A stretch of 64,000 nucleotides of DNA from assembly GCF_901709675.1 (NCBI RefSeq), contig NC_051100.1, forward strand, positions 4,650,001 through 4,714,000, written 5' to 3'. The number at the start of each line of letters is the position of its first letter. Within the stretch, counting starts at the first letter, position 1. The position numbers and the translations under genes are program-made. Under the pieces are notes generated by a model. The model searched no databases. It saw nothing but the letters and a program-made list of their open reading frames with translations, and was not told the DNA's origin. Shown piece by piece: positions 1-11,800 of this stretch. The stretch is from Syngnathus acus (lineage: Eukaryota; Chordata; Actinopteri; Syngnathiformes; Syngnathidae).

Positions 1-600
1 ATGTGACGCTTGAGTATAAAGGTTGGCCGCCCTCGCTTGCCCACCCACCCTCCTCCCGTATCCCATGTTTGAAATTCATCGGACATTTTCTGCTCTATAT
101 CTTTTCAAACGCGGAACTTCCAGTAAATCCTCCCCACTCTCAACAGCAACTGCCCGTGGCCCCCGTGACACGCCGTATATCCTGTCCTGCGAGGAAAGAG
201 CGAGCGAACGCGCTACCGCCGCTACGGAGGGCATTCTGGGATACCGCAGGGATCTGTGTCGGGCTCTCCTGCGGGGTCATGTGACTCGTGCTGTCCGACA
301 GCGTGGCACCAGGCAGCGCTTGCGGTCCGGCGTGGGTGTTGCGGTGACACGGACAGTAAACGGGACGTATCAGTTTCTCTTTCTTCATCATATCAGCAAT
401 TGAAACAGATTTAAATGGACAGCACGGGTGTGTAGTGGTTCGGAGGTCTGACTTGCAGTGATGTCCTCGGTTTGAATCTCTTTCTTCCTTTGTGGAGTCT
501 GTATGTTTTCTCCTCTGTTGTTTTTGTCTCCAAAACAATTTTTTTTTGTGAACTATAATAACATTGTGTCACTTATCAAATTGTGCAACTGAAGGGGTTC
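1..600. other. Unassigned left edge with a degenerate dispersed repeat
   Basis: No gene is supported here. The open frames are short, overlap on both strands and resemble nothing I know. At about 423-520 the sequence reads like a decayed copy of a dispersed teleost repeat: a 'gtggtt...gtctg...cctcggtttgaatctc' stretch, then 'tgtggagtctgtatgttttctcc'. Reverse-oriented relatives seem to occur near 17.33, 22.91 and 29.04 kb. The first 300 bases are GC-rich and could belong to a gene lying to the left, but nothing proves it. Confidence 0.3.
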
Positions 601-630
601 GTGTAGAATTTTACTGTTCCACTTTATGTA

Positions 631-1584
631 TACTTCAGTTCTGCCTTCAACACCATTGTGCCGCAGCGTCTCATCAGCAAACTTGACAAGCTGGGCCTCA
701 GTACCGGCCTCTGCAACTGGCTACTGGACTTCCTCTGTCAGAGGCCACAGGTGGTACGTGTTGGCGACAAGATCTCCGCCAGCATCACGCTGAGCACAGG
801 GGCCCCCCAAGGCTGCGTGCTCAGTCCGCTGCTCTTCACCCTTCTGACGCATGACTGCGCTGCCACCTGCAGCGGCAACCGCATAGTGAAGTTTGCTGAC
901 GACACGACTCTGGTGGGTCTCATCACCAAGGGAGACGAGACTCAATACAGGCTGGAGGTTGACCTTCTGACCGCGTGGTGCAGGGACAACAACCTCCTGC
1001 TGAACGTCGACAAGACCAAGGAGATTGTCGTTGACTTCCGGAAGGGTCACGCCCAACACCTGCCGCTGACCATCGACGGTGCTGTGGTGGAGAGAGTGAG
1101 CAGCGCCAGGTTCCTGGGGGTGCACATCAGTGAGGATCTCTCCTGGTCCACCAACACCACGTCGCTGGCGAAGAAGGCCCAGCGCCGCCTGTACTTCCTT
1201 CGGAAACTCAGGCGAGCGGGGTCTCCTCCGGCCGTCATGACTACTTTTTACCGCGGCACCATTGAGAGCGTCCTCTCCAGCTGTATTGCTGTCTGGGGTG
1301 GCAGCTGCACTGACCAAGACTTGAAGGCCCTGCAGCGCATTGTGAAAACGGCTAGCAAGACTATTGGTGCTTCTCTCCCCTCCTTGAAGGACATTTACAC
1401 CTCCCATCTCACTCGCAAGGCGACCAAGATTGTGAGTGATGTGAGTCACCCCGCTCACTCTTTGTTTGAACTTCTGCCCTCTGGGAGGCGGTACAGGAGC
1501 CTGCGCTCCCGCACTACCAGACTTTCCAACAGCTTCGTACTCCAGGCTGTTAGGATCCTGAACTCGCTCCCCCTTTCAGCGTAG
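631..1584 (+). pseudogene. Reverse transcriptase fragment of the LINE
   Basis: About 317 codons of the C-terminal reverse transcriptase and C-terminal domain of a LINE ORF2 protein, which copies element RNA into DNA at the target site. Visible motifs are the [13 protein letters not shown] block and the catalytic FADDTTLVG box (the F/YxDD aspartates are intact), followed by the [16 protein letters not shown] and RFLGVHI blocks usual after the active site. The start is a truncation point, not a real initiation codon. Without its endonuclease it cannot move by itself, so I treat it as a broken gene, although the remaining frame is undamaged. Confidence 0.85.
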
Positions 1585-1858
1585 CGTCCTGTTCTTGCTG
1601 TATGCACACTGGCTCGGTTTTGCCCCTCATATTTAATGGGTCTGTTATTTATTCATCGCTCATTTTATTTTATTTTATTTATTATTTGTTATTTATGGTT
1701 TGGGCATTCTTGTTTTTGTTTTGTGTCGCCTACTTGTATGTCTCGTCACCGTGGGATGGTGGAAACGGAATTTCGGTTTCTTTGTGTGTCTTGACATATG
1801 AAGGGATTGACAATAAAGCTGACTTTGACTTTGACTTTTGACTTTGATATACAAATGA
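631..1858 (+). mobile_element. 5'-truncated non-LTR retrotransposon (LINE, L2/CR1-like)
   Basis: This is a LINE copy with its 5' part missing: the endonuclease domain and the N-terminal half of the reverse transcriptase are absent. The reading frame can be followed from about 631 (FSSAFNTI, typical of the Jockey/L2/CR1 superfamily) to the stop at 1582-1584. A 270-base 3' UTR follows, ending in an 'aataaa' and a short (TGACTTT)-like tail at 1818-1848. Ending in a short tandem repeat rather than poly(A) fits L2/CR1-type elements. The frame has no internal stop, so the copy is probably fairly young. The exact clade needs a database search. Confidence 0.85.
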
Positions 1859-1859
1859 G

Positions 1860-3020
1860 TGGAGTGAAAACGTATCGGTAGCTGGGAGGAAATCATCATA
1901 CAGTGCAATCATTTTGTTCTATGTGCAGCATTTATTTAAAAGCCCAACATGCTTGTAAACATTTTTTTTTATGGCAAGAACGCCATATAGTAGCCTCTAA
2001 TGTTGTTTGCCTCGGTTTACATCATCGTGCGCCATCATCGCAAGCCTTATTTCCTATGTTTCACCCATTTAGTAGTGGAGCAGCAGATGCAGACATTGAA
2101 CTCATACAAGGCGGACATAATATCAGGCAATATAGAGGCAGAGCGGCGGGCCATTGAAATGCAAATGGGGTGCCGGGGTTTGCGGCAGCCGGCGAAAAAG
2201 AAATTGGCCGGGATGACAATGCAAGTAAACCACTCCAGTTTGTCAAGAAGGCCGCGCTTTGTCACAAAACTGCCAATGGATTTCAGCACAAGTGCTGCTA
2301 CACCGCTAAACAGACTCGTATTCCCTTAAAAAATAGAGCTCCCACCTTAAGATTGAGAAATGCTTGTTAGAGAGTGAATTCAGAGACTTGTTTCTAAATA
2401 CTTTTTTTTTTGGGCATGGCTTAAGGCTAAAAGACGGACCAGTGACCCACCTGAGAACTTGTTTGCATTTTTGTTTTCCAGCGCAGTTACATTGTGCAGT
2501 TGAGTAGCTAGCTAGCTATGCTATCATGCTGACATGCATTTTATGCTTGCATGGCTCCTTTTGAGCGCCTCGTTGTTGGCTATGAGTGCACGTACAATGC
2601 ACAGAGAGGTGGAAGAGTGGAATTCTTTCTTTATTTTTTAAGTCCAATTTCATAGCCAGCCCGCAGACCGATACTTTGCTTTGTGTGGCTGCTTTAGAGC
2701 GCCTCGTCATTGTGATCGGACATATCAGTTGGATATATTCCAGCCACCAGCCACAAAATATGTTCCTTAGTCAAATGTATCATGTGTATGCCTAAGAAAA
2801 ATTCTAAAAAAAATGGCGTACATTTTTCCAGATTGTTGACATACAGTTTGAGAGTGAAGACAACAGCTTGGTTTTTTTCCCTCATGATTTTAATGCTTCA
2901 TTAGTAACATAGCGGTGTGAAATTTAGAGATGTATTTACTCTCATGTGCGTTTTCTTCCTCGCTTACGAGCGGTCGCCTGGATGCATAACGTGTCGTCGT
3001 TAGTTCTCCAAAGGTAGAGA
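1860..3020. other. Intergenic, nothing recognised
   Basis: Only short overlapping open frames occur. There is a small TAGC repeat near 2505-2518 and a phrase of about 14 bases ('agcgcctcgt') repeated near 2563 and 2697. I see no gene or RNA. Confidence 0.4.
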
Positions 3021-3760
3021 CGCGGTGCTGCAAGGCCTCGCCGGACCCTCGGCCCGTAATAAATTACCTACAAGTGCCGCAGAACAATAACACACAAAAA
3101 AAGTATGAGCCATCCATTTCGCCGCCATTTACAAGAAATCAATATCAATACTTAATGCAATGTGGATGAAAAATGAGCAGAGATACGGGGGCATAATGCA
3201 ATGTGCTCAAATGAAAAGACCTTGGAGTGCTGCATCCCAAGGGTTCCTGTGGCGAGGGGGAGGGTGGCGAGGCAGGGGGAAAAAAAAAAAAAAAGATTGC
3301 ATTACCCTCTTTGTTTTTTGTCCCTTGTCTATTTTGGTAGTTTAGGAACAATCTCTTTTGCTCAGCTCATTTGTTTAATCGCTAATCAATGCGCCATTTC
3401 GGCACAGCGCTGCAGCATTAAACATCTATGTGAGAAAGTAAAACAACATCGCTAAACGGTGCGGTCATTAGAACCAACCCCCCGCCCCCCTGCCCTGCAT
3501 CCACCACGGAGATGATCTGGACGGAAGGCAGTCAGCGCAGATCTCTTTACCATGTCACAAATGAATCATCTGTTAAGGATAAACATGATCTATATTTGTC
3601 CCCGGGGCTTGCTGCATGATGTCACTTGATGGCCTTAACGTCCCATTTCATTGTGCGCTGTCGTGATCTAGTGCAGGGCTTTTGTGCGCAAAGAAACTCT
3701 TCAGCTTAGATCGCGGCTTGTCATATGATTATGGATGGCCGAAGAACGGCATTAAATGGA
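3021..3760. promoter_or_regulatory. Candidate conserved non-coding stretch
   Basis: Two parts look less random than their surroundings: about 3030-3180 (taataaattacc, ccgccatttac, atcaatatcaatac) and 3540-3760 (ATG- and ATTA-rich, no homopolymers). Their even composition without long frames is typical of enhancer-like blocks around developmental genes. This is an inference from composition. The G/A-rich piece at 3255-3295 is low complexity. Confidence 0.2.
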
Positions 3761-6720
3761 CACACGGGGCCATGGATCTTTTGAAAAGGAGTTAAGCAGA
3801 CTGCCTAGCTAAATACAAGGAGAAATTGAATCCGTTCCCGGATACTGCAGATTTGGAGATTTGGAGTTATGGAAATAGAAGTACACAATATTTCGCCAAA
3901 TTATGCCTTTAGAGCTGTTTTAGGGTTGTTTTAGGTGAATGGCAGGCACCATTTTAAATGTGCTGCTTTTGAGTTAAATTTCCATGTGTCTTGTGGTTAG
4001 AACTATTCTCTTGAACACACATGCACATCCCTCTCCTCGATGTTAGACGTACCATTAACACTATCAGGCCGCAGTGGCGTGGGTGAGAAAGGGAAATGTG
4101 TCCTCTATGTGTTTGAACAAGTGGTACATTTTGTGCAGGTTGCCCGACTAGAGAAAAAGGATAAGATGACATCATGCGCCGCTCACTGACTTTAAATTAA
4201 GGAACACCTGCAAAGTCAAGTCACATTATAGCAAAGTGTATGTGTACCTAATGAAGTGTCTACTTTGAGTTCCAGGCAGCCTTGTGTCATGTCATATTCA
4301 AGTGACCAGTAGGTGGCACTGCACCCAAGTTGTCAAAGCCCAGCCGTCACTTTCACCTGCTGCCAAAGAGCAGGAAAAAAAGAGCAAACATATTTGTTTC
4401 AGTGTGGCTCTTTAGGGCCTTTTCTCCAGATGTGGAATATCAATAACCAATATGGTCACAGACCAGCGGCCGGTATCTCAGAGCACGCGGCGGCCATTCG
4501 CCTTTTATGGAGCCCGGTTCTAATTCAAATGACACCCCGGTTGGCCAGAAAACACAAACGATCGGTGCTGTGTTGATGAACCTCCAAAAACGGAGCTTTT
4601 TATTTGATCTGTACTGCAGTTGCACGGATTAGCGGCCGAAGCAGAAAGTGTACCGTATATGTTAGCATTATGGCTGTGTAGCTCTGATTGACCAACAGGC
4701 AAATGACATCAATTAGTCTCGGGCGTAGAGAGAGTATTTGTATTGTTAAAGAGCTGGTGTCAGGTTCTGAAGGGAGCCATTGTCCCCGTGTGAGCTTTAG
4801 ATGGGCTAAGTGTTTATTGAACTCCATAGAAAGCGCTCGGGACAAAGGCACCTGATATTGTTGACTCACTTTGCAGCATACTTGCTATCTTAGCTCAAAT
4901 AATTCCTTGAACACAGCAAGGCAGAACAGTTGTCTGTTTTACAATACTTTTGGTATATGTTGAACTAAATTTTTTTTTTTTTTAAATATTTGCCTTTAAC
5001 AATCTTATGTTGTAATGCATTCCCGAGTAAAAAAAAAAAGAAAAAGAAATCGGCAAAATATCGGCTAATTTTTTCCGGATCTTAACCGATTAAAATGGGC
5101 TTGAATGGTGTCTCTAACGACAAAGTGGTCACCCATGTTTAGCACATTCAGGAGTGAACTTCTGAAATTTAAACTTTGTTGCTAACCAAAACAGCAGCAC
5201 CGAAGCACATAAAAAACTCACGGATGACCGTAAGTGTGGAAATTTACCTCATGTTTTAAGCAAGATTCCTTTTTACTTGACATAAATTATAACATATCTA
5301 GACTCAAAGGTCAAGGTAGGGGAACAATAACATGATTTGACTTGTGGATTTTCGGTTTAGCTCGTGCTGTGGTTGTGACAGTCTTGACAGAGGCTGTGGT
5401 TTAATATGTCATGTGAGCGTCTATTGTAACCATGTGGTGCCGCAAGGCAAAAAAAAATATTTTTGGGTCGCGGTTGGAAGGGGGATGGGCACGTGGACAA
5501 CCTGCTCATTGTTCCCCAAATGTGACATCTTCTGCATACAATTCGAGCAATCTGCACATTCGTCTCCCTGACGGCTCAGTAAGCGATAGCGCAAGTTGAG
5601 TGTGACAAAGTTGCCTCCCCGCGGCCCTAGGCGGGATGAGCTCATCAAAGGAAAGTGTTGGCCGTGTCAGTAACATAAGTAAAACATGCACACACACTTT
5701 TGTTTTGTGAATGGAATGTAAAACCCATTTTTCACAGCGCTAGTCATCAACGCTCTCCAGTGACTGATGTCAACCTTTTGCGGTCATTTAACACTCTGAA
5801 AGGGGGAGCGCTCCGTCAACGGGCTCGGAACGTAACGTGGAATCGCGGCTAACAATATGGAGTCTTTTTTAAAAAAAAAAAAAAAAATTATGCTTGTTCA
5901 TGGGTTAAAGGAGACGAGTTCGGTTCGCTAGCGCAGCAGTCAATTCATACTGTAATTAAACTTAAAAAAAACACACTTGTTGGCTATATATATATATATA
6001 TATATATTAGAATAATATCTAAATAAAAAATAATACATAAGAAATAATAATAATATTAATAATGTATATATAATAAAATAATTTTTAAAAAAACACCAGG
6101 TAAGGTGGTAAACTAGCTTGTTGTGCCACATATTCTTACAGCCCTGCCTAAACTAGTTAATTGCGCCCCATTTGTAACCTTGAAAGCTCATGTCGGCACC
6201 ATCTGAGGACTCCCCGTATAAATAGAAATCTTGGGACAAAAGAAATACCCACTTGTTACTTAGTACTCCTTGAAAATATTTCACTCCACCCTTTTAGTCG
6301 TAAAGAGTACAAATTGAAAATCAGAATGTCCTCCATGTGATTATTTTTTTTTTTTTTTTTTTTTACTTACCAGACTGTTCCGCCAAATGAGGCATTTTGA
6401 GGTTGGGTTTGTTTGTGCGGTCTGGAGTGGTCGGCACGACATGTTACAACTTAATTGCTAAAATGTTTCTTCAAGGCGAGTGATCTTAAATTCGCTCATG
6501 TTGAGATTTGTTGTCATTAAAGTCGATCTGAATGAGGACCTCGGCCTCCTTCCATTAATACTATAAAACAGGGATGCTCTCTTTTGTGCCCCTTTTTAGT
6601 TTGTTTTTTTTATAGCTGCACCTTCTTCCACCAATCCGTGTATTGTCCCCGACCACCCCCCCCTGTCTCTTTGGGTCTTTTTTTTTTTTTTTTTTAAACA
6701 TCCCTTCCATTAACACAGTC
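3761..6720. other. AT-rich intergenic spacer with homopolymers
   Basis: No gene is seen. The stretch has repeated A or T runs (about 4970-4983, 5028-5046, 5870-5887, 6343-6364, 6679-6695) and an AT microsatellite near 6.0 kb. Short open frames on both strands lack recognisable domains. Confidence 0.4.
5985..6008. repeat. (TA)n microsatellite
   Basis: About 12 perfect TA units, directly visible. They sit in an AT-rich stretch to about 6.1 kb. Confidence 0.95.
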
Positions 6721-7210
6721 ATACTGTGCTCTAATTACTCATTCACTCTGCTTTCCTGGGCTTCTCGCTCGCCCGTTGGCATGGCGGCCCGTTAGCAAGA
6801 CGGCCGCTTGTTAACCGAACGCACTCAACTATATAAGACGATAATTACATGTAAATGTTCGGTGTAAAAGCAGCCATTTTGCTGATATAATAGCCTCATG
6901 TTTTGGATCCCTTGTTTTGTTTGTTTTAAGCATATGGTAATTAATCGGCCTGGCTGAATTTGCCAGAACTCGCTTCCAATTGGACACTTTTTTTTTTTTT
7001 TTTACAAATTAGCGGGATGCTCGACCACGTATTCAGACACAGTCGATACCGTAAACTGTAATTTAACCCTTTCCGACAATGCGAGAAAGGGGAAATATCA
7101 AGCTGGACAATGATCCCATTTATCAATATTTATTATCCGCGGTGAATGATGCGGATCTAAACTGAATTTCATTCAAGCTGCTGTCAAATGAAAGATTATT
7201 TAGTGTGTTT
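6721..7210. promoter_or_regulatory. Candidate enhancer-like block
   Basis: Two homopolymer-poor pieces flank a T run at 6988-7003. Around 6730-6960 there are 'ctaattact', 'gataattacatgtaaa' and 'ggtaattaatcgg'. Around 7065-7200 there are 'tatcaatatttattatcc', 'gaatttcattcaagctg' and 'aagattatttag'. Dense homeodomain-type core sites without coding potential suggest conserved regulatory DNA. No experimental or alignment support is available. Confidence 0.3.
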
Positions 7211-9230
7211 TCAGCCGGGTGGAGATAGGGGTCAGAGTTGGAAGGCTCCCCCGGGAGGTCCTCGGGGACATCAGTCGTCCATTATGAGCCAATCAGCAGG
7301 ACGGGAGGGGGGAGCGTGTGTGAGGCCGGGATGTGTACCTGATGGAAGAAGACGACGGCATGTTGTGGACTTTATTTTGTGAGAGCGGCAGAAGGGGGGC
7401 GGGGAGGGGGATCCCCCAGGATGGTGTCCACCTAGCGCCCCCCCACCTTGAACCTCCAGATGCCGGCGGTTCGATGAGTGACATGTGAGCGGACTCTCAC
7501 CGGGCTCTTTGCACGGCCCGGGGGAGCGGCTGTGTTAAGAACACGATATTGTATTTACAAAAAGATATTTGTAAATGGAAGCCGACGGGCTGTTCGTTAA
7601 AGAGCCCCGCGACATGCTGCTCGTGTCCAGCAAGATGGGAAAGTGCGGGGCTGGATATGGGGGCAGGAGGGTCAAATGTCAGGAGATGTATGGCTGCTAT
7701 CATCCGGGCCGATCATCAATTTTGGATTGGAGTCACAATACAACAATGCTGCTAACATTTGAGATGGGTTTCGTATTTAATACATAGCGGCCATGCAAAC
7801 TGAGCGAACAATAAAAATGAATTTATTAAAATTTCTTGTACATGGTCACCATTTGAACAAAAAAGTTTTAGAGACATTTAAAAGCAAAGAAAATAAAAAA
7901 TAATAAATAAAAATTAAAAAAAGAAATACCTAAAAAGTAGCTTTCTGCAAAAGACCGTATTATAAAATCGATTTTTTTAAACTCATTAAAAAAGCCAAAA
8001 TCTCAGACATTGATCATATCCAATTGGAAAATTCGCCACATATATTTTCTCCCATATATTTGCCAACAGCTGCTTGGTGCAATGCCGCAGCGGAAGTGAG
8101 GCTGTGAAATTTCCAGTCAAAAAATGTCCTCTTGATTTTCCAGCACAAGCACTTTCAGATAATAAATTGATGTTTCGATTAGACAGGCTTTATTCCTGAC
8201 CGCTCAGGAAACTAATACACCGCAAGAAACAAAATAGTACCTCCATTGATTTCTAGCACCGGCACCTTCCTTCATGCACGACATGCATTCATAGAGCTGC
8301 ATATGATCTACTGATCTTTGTTTCGGGGCAAAGTTGAAGATGTCACATCTGATCAAAGCGTTATTTGGGTGAGCGCCGTTTACATAAAATGGCCAAAAGA
8401 AGGCGATTAAAACATAAAAGTGCCTTGATGGCCCACAACGCACGATAATAGCCAAAAAGGCGCTTTGAGACATGTTTGCAGTGTTGCTCGGGAGCATACG
8501 TACAAGCATTGTAAGTAGAGGCTGCTCGGGGAGGATTGGGTGTATTGGAGACACCCGATGCGTCCCCAGGCGCGCTTTTACAGCCTCTGAAATGAGATGC
8601 ATCTTTGATTTGCTTGCCCTGTAAACAGACAGCGACATGAAGGAGCTCTGCTCTCGGCAGCGCTGCCAGCTAGCAAAGATGAAAAAGTGGCAAAGTGCCA
8701 CCGGAGTCGCTTGAGCCTTATCTTGGCAGCTTTCTGAGCTTGCATATTAGAAGTAGTCAACTCTCACCTAAAGCTGCTATCAAATATTGGTCCAAAATGT
8801 GTACACGTAATCCCTTTCTTGATATTGTAATGTCCAAGTTTCACTTATTGTGTGACTGAGCTCGTAACTCAATTTACTGATCCAATTTTTTTTTCTCCCT
8901 TTCCCCTTCTTGCATATGTGTCCCAATACTTTTGTCCAAACCGTTTCAGCCTTAATGTGACCAGCCGATTCTGGACAGCCGTGACCTTGCGCGTTGTCAC
9001 TGCTGCGGTGTGCGAGTATGAAGCGGCGTTGATGAGTCAGGATGGGGGGGGGGGGATGGATGGAAAGAGGGATGGCGATGGTGTTGTTGCTCTCCTCCTC
9101 CCAGACTGTCTGCCTCCAGCGTGCGAACATGAAACAGTGCGGTCAGCTAATGCGGCCAAGGGATGGATCTGAGCAGCTAAGATGTCATGTCTACCGTTGG
9201 CTAACAATTAAGGGTGCCACCTCAAGCGGA
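7211..9230. other. Intergenic: GC-rich patch, then unremarkable DNA
   Basis: At 7211-7720 the DNA is unusually GC-rich with many G runs. It could be a CpG-rich promoter, but no matching exon or conserved frame was found. Beyond 7.8 kb it becomes AT-rich. The 165-codon minus-strand frame at 8204-8701 has no recognisable domain and I do not call it a gene. Confidence 0.3.
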
Positions 9231-10450
9231 TCAATTTGAATGCCGGGCCTTCACCTCGTTAAATTCAACGCTGTCCTCTCCGCTTCCATCATTCGCCCAT
9301 TGTGTCAAACTCGGCCCGATTGGCAAAAAAAATTAAATAATCCCCCAGCAAGCAGACGGGCCCGTTCCTCCAGGATGGAGACGAGCTCCGCTGCCGGGAA
9401 ACACAACACCGGCGCGAACCAGGCACTTCAAATATCAACGCTGCAGCCTTCTAATTAAAGCCGAGGCTAATGGCTCCTAATTGCGCGGCTAAAACCTGCC
9501 AGCTTCGCTCCTCTTCACTGTAACTTGACCGCACTTCTTCCCATATGGATTAATGGGGGGGGGGGGCTAAAAAGCATTTAATTTATCGGAAGATCCATTA
9601 TAAGGAGGCAAAAAAAACAAACAGGATGAGGTAAATGAAGGGTCTTATCGGGTTCTTGTTATTGAAAATGTTTTTCTTAGCTGTCTCCAGAGGTTTATGT
9701 TCCACGTGCTTACCTGTGACATTGACGTGCGTGGCCGCAGCTGTTAAATAATCGAAAACGCCTCGGCCCCGATGCAAGTGGATTGTAACGGCAAAGTGTT
9801 TGTGGCGGAAACTATACGGATATAAAATGAAGCCGGAGTGTATACGGCAGTCCGATTGAGCCAAGCGGAGACAGTTTGACTGCGGCCTTCTGCCTGAGCG
9901 AACCTTTTATCTTTAATTGCGCTCACATTGAACTTCCCCTATCAGGCCAATTTAGCCTTTGGCGGCGGTTCAATTTGGCTAATTGCGTTCAGCATTTATT
10001 TAATTGCGGGTTATTGATTGGGCGAGGTCATCCCTGTCTCGCAAATAAGCCCAAGTGTGCTTTTTGCTTTTGTTTGGAAACTTGTAGAGCTCTTATGTAG
10101 CCTAAGTTGGACTCATTAGGCCACACACCAGCTGCTCCATGAAGCCACATTAACACGCACATCGAATGCAAACAAAAACTAATGTTGTGGGCTTCGAGCA
10201 AAAAAAAAAAAGTACAAAGAACAACCTGGATGGGAGCTTGCACTTTTAACTTGCTTTCATTTGAGGCCTGTGGATGTTATAGGGAGAGGGCTAGCAAATA
10301 AAGGCAGAATCGATGGGGCTTCATTAAAAACAGCAGGCACTCTTTTGCCCGGACATGGCTTAATTACAGTTTCACTGGCGTTTGCTTTAATTGGAGCAAA
10401 TAAAGGGAGTGAAGTCGAGTGAATAGGAGACATTAGCATATCTATCAGCG
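9231..10450. promoter_or_regulatory. Cluster of candidate enhancer-like blocks
   Basis: Three pieces stand out: 9420-9500 ('cttctaattaaagcc', 'ctcctaattgcgcgg'), 9880-10110 ('ttgcgctcacattgaac', 'ggctaattgcgttc', 'ttatttaattgcggg') and 10257-10440 ('cattaaaaacagcagg', 'ggcttaattacagtttc', 'gctttaattggagc'). Repeated TAATTG/TAATTA words in balanced, homopolymer-poor DNA with no gene are what vertebrate developmental enhancers look like. hmx2/hmx3 are the obvious candidate targets, about 24 kb away. This is an inference. Confidence 0.4.
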
Positions 10451-11610
10451 CGTGGGAAGAGGCCTCGGGGTCCCGCTGTCCAACCTGCCGTGGTTCAGCT
10501 CACCTTTATCTAACCCCCAGACGCGCGCATTGATTTATTTATTTTTTTTACCCTCTTTAAATGAACGGCTGATTTACATTGACAAAACAAAATTGAGCTC
10601 CAGAAACGCAGACCAAAACATTACATATTGCATTTTGCAGAAAAATCCTGCTCTAATTTTGTAGAATATGTAAATAAATAAATACAAAATATTTAGTGGG
10701 TCTATTTTTTTGACTTTGTGTTACAAGCCAAAGTTAGTCTTCCTTTATTGAACCAAAAAAAACCCAACATAATTTGTAGGCCGGAACGGATTACTAACAT
10801 TTCAATTCATTCCAATGCGTAAAATTGATTTGAGACAAATTAAAACTGTGAGACAAGCTATCACTGCATTTTTTTTTTTTGGGGGGTTAGAAATGGGACA
10901 ATCACAGAATAGTTCTCGCTTTCATGACTCCTCTCTTCCCATTGCAGTTTGACGACAATTATGCGTGTATAGCATGGTGCTCACCCTCTCCATTCTTATC
11001 TGGCCCTGCCTTGCCTTTGACAATGACTGATAGCCCCGCTGGGTCAAAGCCCTTCCCGGTGACAGGTGAGCGGAGACAGCCTCTCCCGGCGCAGTTAATA
11101 ATAATTTGAAAAAGGGGTTGAGGGTTGATAACACAATCATTACCTGGATGGCGACGGGAGACAGCTGTAAGCATGCATGCAGATGGACGGCCGCCGTTAG
11201 TCCTTGTCACGGACGTGAGAGCACTCAAGCCCTCGTTGTCATCTCGCTAATCAAGCGGGAACTCTTCGCTTTTCTCCACCACCGTTTATACAAACGACGT
11301 CAAACTCATTTCGAGTAAGAAGAAGGCACAGGTGTCAAACTCGATATTTTCGCCATCACCTTAAAAAAAAATCTCTATCAACTTGCATCACCGGTTAAAA
11401 ATAGTCAATAATGAACCGTGTCACTTCCTGCCACGATCCGTACGGTAGCCGTGCCCGGTGCTCTCCGTGAGGTCTTTCATCATTGAAAAGATTGATTTGT
11501 AATTGGTGGTGTTCCCATCTGTTCTGGTTACGCCGAATTACGGCTAAACCAGTTAGTAAACACTTTGCCCCATTGTCTGTTGTTTTGATAATCACCCATA
11601 ATAGCATCCA
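10451..11610. other. Intergenic, nothing recognised
   Basis: Low-information DNA with T and A runs (for example 10868-10880). Small overlapping frames at 10922-11318 look like chance. No gene is supported. Confidence 0.35.
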
Positions 11611-11800
11611 GCATCAGTACGCTCTTTAAACCTGATTTAGGAGCTAATGGAATAAGAGGGAGAGGCAGTCAGTATATGCACTGGGCCTAATGTCATTAGA
11701 AATGTTTGCGAAGACAAAATTAAATCAGCTGTAAATTGGGCTCTCCACCAAGGCAGAAAAAGCCATCCTCACGTTGGACCTTGCAGGGATTCAGATTTGA
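11611..11800. promoter_or_regulatory. Candidate enhancer-like block
   Basis: A homopolymer-poor piece with 'cctgatttaggagctaatgg', 'gcctaatgtcattagaaatg' and 'aaattaaatcagctgtaaat'. The TAAT/ATTA density and the absence of a reading frame suggest regulatory DNA. Confidence 0.3.

Noticed and set aside
721-1458. 245-codon minus frame over the LINE
   Set aside because: Antisense shadow of the reverse transcriptase frame, without family features.
7211-7720. CpG island of an unseen gene
   Set aside because: GC-rich, but no exon, splice pair or conserved frame was found on either strand nearby.
8204-8701. 165-codon minus-strand frame
   Set aside because: No recognised domain, no splice or promoter context, no repeat of its sequence. 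Length alone is not enough in 64 kb.
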